Shown: one piece after another, positions 27,527 through 32,417 of the stretch
How positions within the stretch are numbered: position 1 is the first letter of the stretch
How the letters are laid out: every line of letters starts with the position of its first letter
Origin: Oscillospiraceae bacterium
GTDB taxonomy: Bacteria; Bacillota; Clostridia; Oscillospirales; CAG-272
Reading direction: 5' to 3'
Assembly (NCBI GenBank): GCA_015063955.1
Contig: SVTD01000018.1
Location: 1-32,417, forward strand
Length of the DNA stretch: 32,417 nt
Translations under genes and position numbers: made by a program
The notes under the pieces: generated by a model
What the model was told of the DNA's origin: nothing
What the model saw: the letters and a program-made list of their open reading frames with translations, nothing else
Database searches by the model: none

Positions 27527-27570
27527 GGAACCGGCTGTCTGCAGAGAAAGTTGGTTCCGTTTTGTTTTTT
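27527..27570 (+). terminator. Terminator-like hairpin in the leader of the Trk/Ktr operon
   Basis: GGAACCGGC...GTTGGTTCC stem followed by GTTTTGTTTTTT, between promoter and CDS. Confidence 0.7.
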
Positions 27571-27599
27571 GTTGCAAAACCGGAGTGTATGATGTATTT

Positions 27600-28958
27600 A
27601 TGAAAAAAAGACAGATCGCAGTGTCTACTACACACATTATTTTGTTGAGCTTTTTGATAGCAATACTGATAGGCGCATTTTTGCTTTCACTCCCCATAAG
27701 CTCAGCCGATGGAAAACCGACTTCTTTTTTGGATGCGCTTTTCACCGCAACGACCTCAACCTGTGTTACGGGCCTGGTGGTAACACCGACCGTTTCCTCT
27801 TGGAGCCTCTTCGGGCAGATAGTGATTCTGATACTGATCCAGATCGGCGGTCTTGGCGTTATCACCATTATGTCGGGACTGATGATACTTCTGAACAAGA
27901 AGATCGGTATCGGTGACAGACTGCTTTTGCAAGATGCCTTCAATCTGAATTCGCTTTCGGGGCTCGTTCGGTTCGTAAAAAAGGTCGTGATCGGAACGCT
28001 CATTATAGAAGGTATCGGCGCTCTGATCTATATGACGGTTTTTGTTCCTCAATTTGGTGCCAAAGGAATATGGATCTCCGTGTTCACTTCCGTTTCTGCC
28101 TTTTGCAATGCGGGCATTGACATCATCGCCGAAAACAGCCTTTGCGATTATGCACTTAATCCTGTCATCAATGTTGTTACGTGTGCCTTAATTATCCTTG
28201 GCGGTATCGGATATATCGTTTGGTGGGATGTTCTCAGGGTGCTGAAAAAAGCTCGAACGAAGAAGGTGAGATTTTTCAGAGATCTTACCCTGCACAGTAA
28301 AATTGCTATCACTGCAACCTTAATTTTGATTTTTGCGGGCGCAGCATTTATTTTTGCGTTTGAATACGATAATCCGCAAACAATGGGAGATTATACCTTA
28401 CTTCAAAAAATAGAAGTGTCATTGTTTCAGTCGGTTACAACGAGAACCGCAGGCTTTGCAACATTGCCCCAGGAAAATCTTACAAACGCAAGCGCTATCG
28501 TTTGCTTGCTTCTTATGTTTATAGGCGGTTCACCCGTTGGAACGGCGGGAGGCATAAAAACTGTGACCTTTGCCGTTCTTGCAGCATCTGCGTTTGCCTC
28601 CGTCCGTAATAAAGAGGATACCGAGGTCTTTGGAAGACAGCTCACAAAACAGGCTGTCAGCAAAGCGGTTGCCGTTACCTGTATGTCCTTTATTATTATG
28701 TTTATTTCAACGGTTTTGCTCTCAGCAGTAACGGATGCAAATGCACTCGATATTGTTTATGAAACGGTCAGTGCGACCGCAACGGTAGGACTTACAAGAA
28801 ATCTTACGGCATCTCTCGGCAGCATCGGTAAGCTTATCATTATCATAACCATGTATCTCGGCAGAGTGGGTCCAATATCGCTTGCCGTTGCATTTAAGCG
28901 AAATAAGGATAATCAAAATATCGTAAGAAACCCGGTTGAAGAAATCAGCGTGGGATAA
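27600..28958 (+). CDS. TrkH/KtrB-family K+ uptake membrane subunit
   Basis: TATTSTCVTGLVV, TSVSAFCNAGIDI, TTRTAGFATLP, SATATVGLTRNLT (filter-type repeats); ATG 27600 preferred over GTG 27585. Confidence 0.92.
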   Translation: MKKRQIAVSTTHIILLSFLIAILIGAFLLSLPISSADGKPTSFLDALFTATTSTCVTGLVVTPTVSSWSLFGQIVILILIQIGGLGVITIMSGLMILLNKKIGIGDRLLLQDAFNLNSLSGLVRFVKKVVIGTLIIEGIGALIYMTVFVPQFGAKGIWISVFTSVSAFCNAGIDIIAENSLCDYALNPVINVVTCALIILGGIGYIVWWDVLRVLKKARTKKVRFFRDLTLHSKIAITATLILIFAGAAFIFAFEYDNPQTMGDYTLLQKIEVSLFQSVTTRTAGFATLPQENLTNASAIVCLLLMFIGGSPVGTAGGIKTVTFAVLAASAFASVRNKEDTEVFGRQLTKQAVSKAVAVTCMSFIIMFISTVLLSAVTDANALDIVYETVSATATVGLTRNLTASLGSIGKLIIIITMYLGRVGPISLAVAFKRNKDNQNIVRNPVEEISVG

Positions 28959-28973
28959 GAAGGGATAAATTAT

Positions 28974-29624
28974 ATGAGCATCAATAAAACCTATGCCGTA
29001 TTAGGTCTCGGCAGATACGGAAGAGCAGTAGCAGAAGAGCTTGTGAATAACGGCGCAGAAGTTTTGGCTGTTGATATCGACCAAAACAACGTCAACAACG
29101 CAATTGAAACCCTCCCCGTATGTAAATGCGCCGATATTACCGAGCCGGAGACCATGAAAAGACTGGGTATATCCAATATCGACGTAGTCATTATTGCGAT
29201 GGCAAGCAATCTTGAAGCAAGCGTTATGGCGGTAGCGCTCTGCAAGGAAGCGGGCGTGCCTACCGTTATCGTTAAATGCGGCAATGAAATGCACCAAAAG
29301 ATCTTGAGCCGCGTGGGCGCAGACAGGGTGATCTTCCCCGAAAAAGAATCCGGAATAAGACTGGCGCAGAATCTGCTTACGTCAGGATTTGCTGAAATGA
29401 TAGAGCTTTCCGATGAAGTATCTATGGTAGAAATCGACGTTAGAGAAGAGTGGGTTGGCAAAACGCTGATAGAGCTCAGCCTTCGTAAAAAGTATTCAAT
29501 TAACGTGGTTGCAATACGAAACGGTGATAAGATCAGCACAACGGTAGATCCCTCACTTCCCCTTGAAAAAGGAATGGAGCTCATAGTTATTGCTAATACC
29601 CTAAAACTGCAAAAACTAAAATAA
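28974..29624 (+). CDS. TrkA/KtrA-family K+ uptake regulator (RCK_N + RCK_C)
   Basis: YAVLGLGRYGRAVAEELVNNGAEVLAVDID; C-terminal TrkA_C-like region. Confidence 0.93.
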   Translation: MSINKTYAVLGLGRYGRAVAEELVNNGAEVLAVDIDQNNVNNAIETLPVCKCADITEPETMKRLGISNIDVVIIAMASNLEASVMAVALCKEAGVPTVIVKCGNEMHQKILSRVGADRVIFPEKESGIRLAQNLLTSGFAEMIELSDEVSMVEIDVREEWVGKTLIELSLRKKYSINVVAIRNGDKISTTVDPSLPLEKGMELIVIANTLKLQKLK

Positions 29625-29759
29625 AGCACCAAAAGAATGGATTATCCCTCGGTTGTGTGCCAAGATGGCGAAATAAAGTATCATAGCAGACTTGTATATC
29701 ATTCCGATTTCACTGTTCGGCCGGCAATAATAATCAAAAAATAATTTAACAAACCAAGC

Positions 29760-29803
29760 AAAAGCGAGGTAGATTGGGACTGTCCCAATTTCACCTCGCT
29801 TTT
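29760..29803. terminator. Bidirectional intrinsic terminator between convergent genes
   Basis: AAAAGCGAGGTAGATTGGGACTGTCCCAATTTCACCTCGCTTTT. Confidence 0.85.
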
Positions 29804-29807
29804 CATA

Positions 29808-30794
29808 TTAATCATTATCACAACAACAACCATCAGCCCGAAAACGTGATATTGGGCCGTCACCGACGACCACTACTTTTCCACAGCACGGAAATTTATA
29901 TGTTTCTATATAATCATCCATTGCGCCTGCACAATGGATGCAGACAGCTTCTTGAGAGTGATAACGTTTTTCATAATTTAATATCTCATATATTTCTTTT
30001 ATCTTATTAAATTTATCTGCTTGATAACGTATAGGCCCGATTATTTTGCTTTCTAGTATCGCTTCTATTAGTTCTACGATCAAATTCACATCTGTTTCAG
30101 TTGGAATGTGCGGAATTCTGAAACATTCACGTTTATCTAAAATACTTGGAACTTTAACATCCCCAAAAACCAGAGGTATCGTTTTTGCCCCGGAAGAAAC
30201 AATCCATTCTAATTCTTTTAAGCACCATTCCGAATGCACATAGTCATCTGTGATAAGAACAACAGCAAATCCAGTTTCAGCAGTTTGTTGTATAGCGTCA
30301 AATATTTGGATACTGATATTGCCTGTGTTAAGGTCACATTCACTATCCCAAACATCAAAATCTTTTTTTATCAAGGCATCAGACAAAAGGTTGTAAACAT
30401 CCAAGCCGTCACGTTTTGTATATGAAATATAAACTTTTATGAGCGTGCATATTTCTTTTACCTTTGCCAAAATCCCATCGATAGAAAGAGACATATTTAT
30501 TGACCAAACTTTTCGCTTTCCTGTTTGGATAACATATCGTTTTTCCATTTGTACATATTTTGACTGAGCGGCAGCAGGACTATCACAAAAAACAAACCAT
30601 TCGCGACTATCTATTTCACGTTTGATTAGATTATCTAATTCCAGTTCTCCTTCGGGAGTATCGGCATTTAAGCACCTCAAATGAAAGGCTAATGGATTAT
30701 GCGAATACTTCTCAAATTCATTTCTTATAATCCGAACTTTATCTATGTCTTGGCTGGAATGCGATAAAAAAATCCAACAACCACCTTTTTTCAT
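29808..30794 (-). CDS. Tandem TIR-domain protein with C-terminal Cys-rich zinc-ribbon-like segment
   Basis: TIR1: CWIFLSHSSQDIDKVRIIRNEFE...QSKYVQMEKRYV; TIR2: KVYISYTKRDGLDVYNLLSDALIKKDFDVWDSECDL...YVHSEWCLKELEWIV; C-term CIHC...PCCGK...CCC. Confidence 0.85.
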   Translation of the reverse strand: MKKGGCWIFLSHSSQDIDKVRIIRNEFEKYSHNPLAFHLRCLNADTPEGELELDNLIKREIDSREWFVFCDSPAAAQSKYVQMEKRYVIQTGKRKVWSINMSLSIDGILAKVKEICTLIKVYISYTKRDGLDVYNLLSDALIKKDFDVWDSECDLNTGNISIQIFDAIQQTAETGFAVVLITDDYVHSEWCLKELEWIVSSGAKTIPLVFGDVKVPSILDKRECFRIPHIPTETDVNLIVELIEAILESKIIGPIRYQADKFNKIKEIYEILNYEKRYHSQEAVCIHCAGAMDDYIETYKFPCCGKVVVVGDGPISRFRADGCCCDND

Positions 30795-30914
30795 AATAGC
30801 ACCTCGTAAGAGTTTTTTAAAATTATATCATATTTAATATCAAAAGTAAACTCAAACAGTAACATCACGAATTGAGAAATATGTGCGGTAGGGGCTGGCG
30901 CCCACTACACACGG

Positions 30915-30944
30915 AGCCGGATGGACACAGATGTTCATCCGGCT
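30915..30944. terminator. Orphan terminator-like hairpin
   Basis: AGCCGGATG...CATCCGGCT followed by a weak T-run; not adjacent to any CDS end. Confidence 0.4.
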
Positions 30945-31022
30945 TTGTTATAAATAAAATATAAGATAATGGGGATAATAACCCTTAATTGCATCGCGGT
31001 CCCCTTAAAAACACAAAATATT

Positions 31023-31100
31023 TAAGGGAATATTTTTAAATATTGACTATTCCCTTATAAATGATTATAATATAAGGGAAAGAGAGGGAGGCTAAGGGAA
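31023..31100. promoter_or_regulatory. Repeated TAAGGGAA / TTCCCTTA operator array at the fic promoter
   Basis: TAAGGGAA at 31023-31030, 31073-31080, 31093-31100; inverted TTCCCTTA at 31050-31057. Confidence 0.75.
31043..31071 (+). promoter_or_regulatory. Promoter of the fic gene
   Basis: TTGACT (31043-31048), 17 bp, TATAAT (31066-31071). Confidence 0.8.
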
Positions 31101-32146
31101 TGAGACCTTTTAATTACTCTGTTATTAAAGATCAAAAATGGGATTCTGAAATTTTAGGACTTATCGCCGCAATATATAAAGAGGCAGGAAAGCAAGAACT
31201 TTATCTCAAAAGGCGTCCGGAAGAATTGGAAAAGTTGGTCGAGGTTGCAAAAATTCAAAGTACCGAAGCTTCCAATGCAATTGAAGGTATTGTTACTACC
31301 AATACCCGTATTAAGCAGTTGGTGGAAGAAAAGACCACACCTAAGAACCGTGATGAGCAGGAAATCGCCGGGTACCGTGATGCTCTCTCAATTATTCACG
31401 AAAGTTTCGATGCGATATCTTTGTCCCGAAATTATATTCTTCAACTTCATAAAATCATGTGCAGCCATATGAATAACCCTATGGCCGGACAGACAAAGAA
31501 TGTACAGAATTATATCAGCGCGACTTACCCTGACGGACATACAGAGATTTTGTTTACGCCTCTTGCTCCGGTTGAAACACCGGAAGCGTTAGATAAAATC
31601 TGCGATGAATACAATCGCGTTATTGGCAATATGGAATTGGAGCCGTTAATCGCAATTCCAATTTTTATTCACGACTTCTTATGCATTCATCCTTTTAACG
31701 ACGGCAACGGAAGAATGAGCCGTTTGCTTACCACTTTGCTTCTGTATCGAAGCGGATTTTATGTTGGTAAATATATTTCCTTAGAAGCAAAAATTGCTAA
31801 GAATAAGGATCTTTATTACGATGCCTTGAGTCGTTCGCAGCACGGATGGCACGAAGGTGCGGAGGATGCCGTTCCGTTTATTAAATATCTGCTCGGCACA
31901 ATACTAGCTGCTTACAAAGATTTTGGAGACAGATTCGCTCTTGTTGAAGAAAAACTTCCTGCTCTCGAAATGGTTCGCAAAGCCGTTATGAATAAGATAG
32001 GTCAATTTAATAAGCAAGATATACGCGAGCTGTGCCCTTCTCTTAGTCTCAGCTCTGTAGAAGGAGCGCTTCGTAAAATGGTGGCCTCCGGTGAACTTAA
32101 ACGTGAGGGTAAAGGAAAGTCAACGTGCTATATTCGGTTGAAATAA
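31100..32146 (+). CDS. Fic-domain protein (predicted AMPylase) with N-terminal inhibitory motif and C-terminal wHTH-like region
   Basis: HPFNDGNGRMSR; inhibitory [S/T]xxxE[G/N] motif SNAIEG; C-terminal LSLSSVEGALRKMVASGELKREGKGKSTCYIR. Confidence 0.93.
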   Translation: MRPFNYSVIKDQKWDSEILGLIAAIYKEAGKQELYLKRRPEELEKLVEVAKIQSTEASNAIEGIVTTNTRIKQLVEEKTTPKNRDEQEIAGYRDALSIIHESFDAISLSRNYILQLHKIMCSHMNNPMAGQTKNVQNYISATYPDGHTEILFTPLAPVETPEALDKICDEYNRVIGNMELEPLIAIPIFIHDFLCIHPFNDGNGRMSRLLTTLLLYRSGFYVGKYISLEAKIAKNKDLYYDALSRSQHGWHEGAEDAVPFIKYLLGTILAAYKDFGDRFALVEEKLPALEMVRKAVMNKIGQFNKQDIRELCPSLSLSSVEGALRKMVASGELKREGKGKSTCYIRLK

Positions 32147-32272
32147 ACTCATGCTTTGATTTTATTCCAACCACTCAAAATAAACAGCAACCAATCCGAT
32201 TATACTCAGCACGGAATATCGGGAAATAAAAATCGCCTTTTGATAGAATGAAGGCAGACAAGGAGGGATAAT

Positions 32273-32417
32273 ATGGACTGGATCATAGGATTGCAAAAGG
32301 CTATCGACTATATCGAAGATAATCTGACGGAAACGATTGATTATGAGATGGTCGCAGCGCAGAGCTTTTCATCAAGCTATCACTTCCAACGTGTGTTTAG
32401 TATTCTTTGCGGTTTCA
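32273..32417 (+). CDS. AraC-family transcriptional regulator, N-terminal fragment (runs off window)
   Basis: ATG 32273 after AGGAGG; MDWIIGLQKAIDYIEDNLTETIDYEMVAAQSFSSSYHFQRVFSILCGF. Confidence 0.8.
   Translation, partial: MDWIIGLQKAIDYIEDNLTETIDYEMVAAQSFSSSYHFQRVFSILCGF

Noticed and set aside
29808-30794. Thoeris system (ThsA/ThsB)
   Set aside because: TIR protein present but no SIR2/SLOG ThsA-like gene nearby, and the double-TIR plus ribbon architecture differs from the ThsB I know.
1-32417. tRNA, rRNA, integrase, transposase or phage genes
   Set aside because: None recognised by eye; a tRNAscan/Infernal run would be needed to exclude small RNAs.

Overview
The window looks like a chromosomal segment from an uncultured Clostridia/Oscillospiraceae-like Firmicute; this is inferred from gene content and style, with no database search. 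Left part (1-12.7 kb): a minus-strand CpsB-type phosphatase / BY-kinase / Wzz-like trio, two tandem NahK-like sugar kinases, serC-serA, an RluA-type pseudouridine synthase, an SPFH + NAD-kinase-like pair and a K+-channel-like protein. These are separated by intergenic regions packed with a recurring repeat family (core AAACCCGAATTT, 14 copies counted by eye). Middle (12.7-19.9 kb): TetR-ABC exporter, Gfo/Idh/MocA oxidoreductase, a Crp/Fnr regulator divergent from a TlpA-like thioredoxin, and glycogen synthase with a long Lys/Ala-rich tail. Right part (20-32.4 kb) is accessory in character. It holds a six-gene operon led by a ~1113-aa DUF4062/STAND-like protein with an abnormal P-loop, a Trk/Ktr K+ uptake pair, a double-TIR protein with a Cys-rich C-terminus, an autoinhibited Fic protein behind a repeated operator, and the start of an AraC-type regulator. 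Best candidates for an undescribed system: the DUF4062-led operon (20.0-27.3 kb) and the nearby TIR-TIR and Fic genes. All functional assignments are by eye from motifs.
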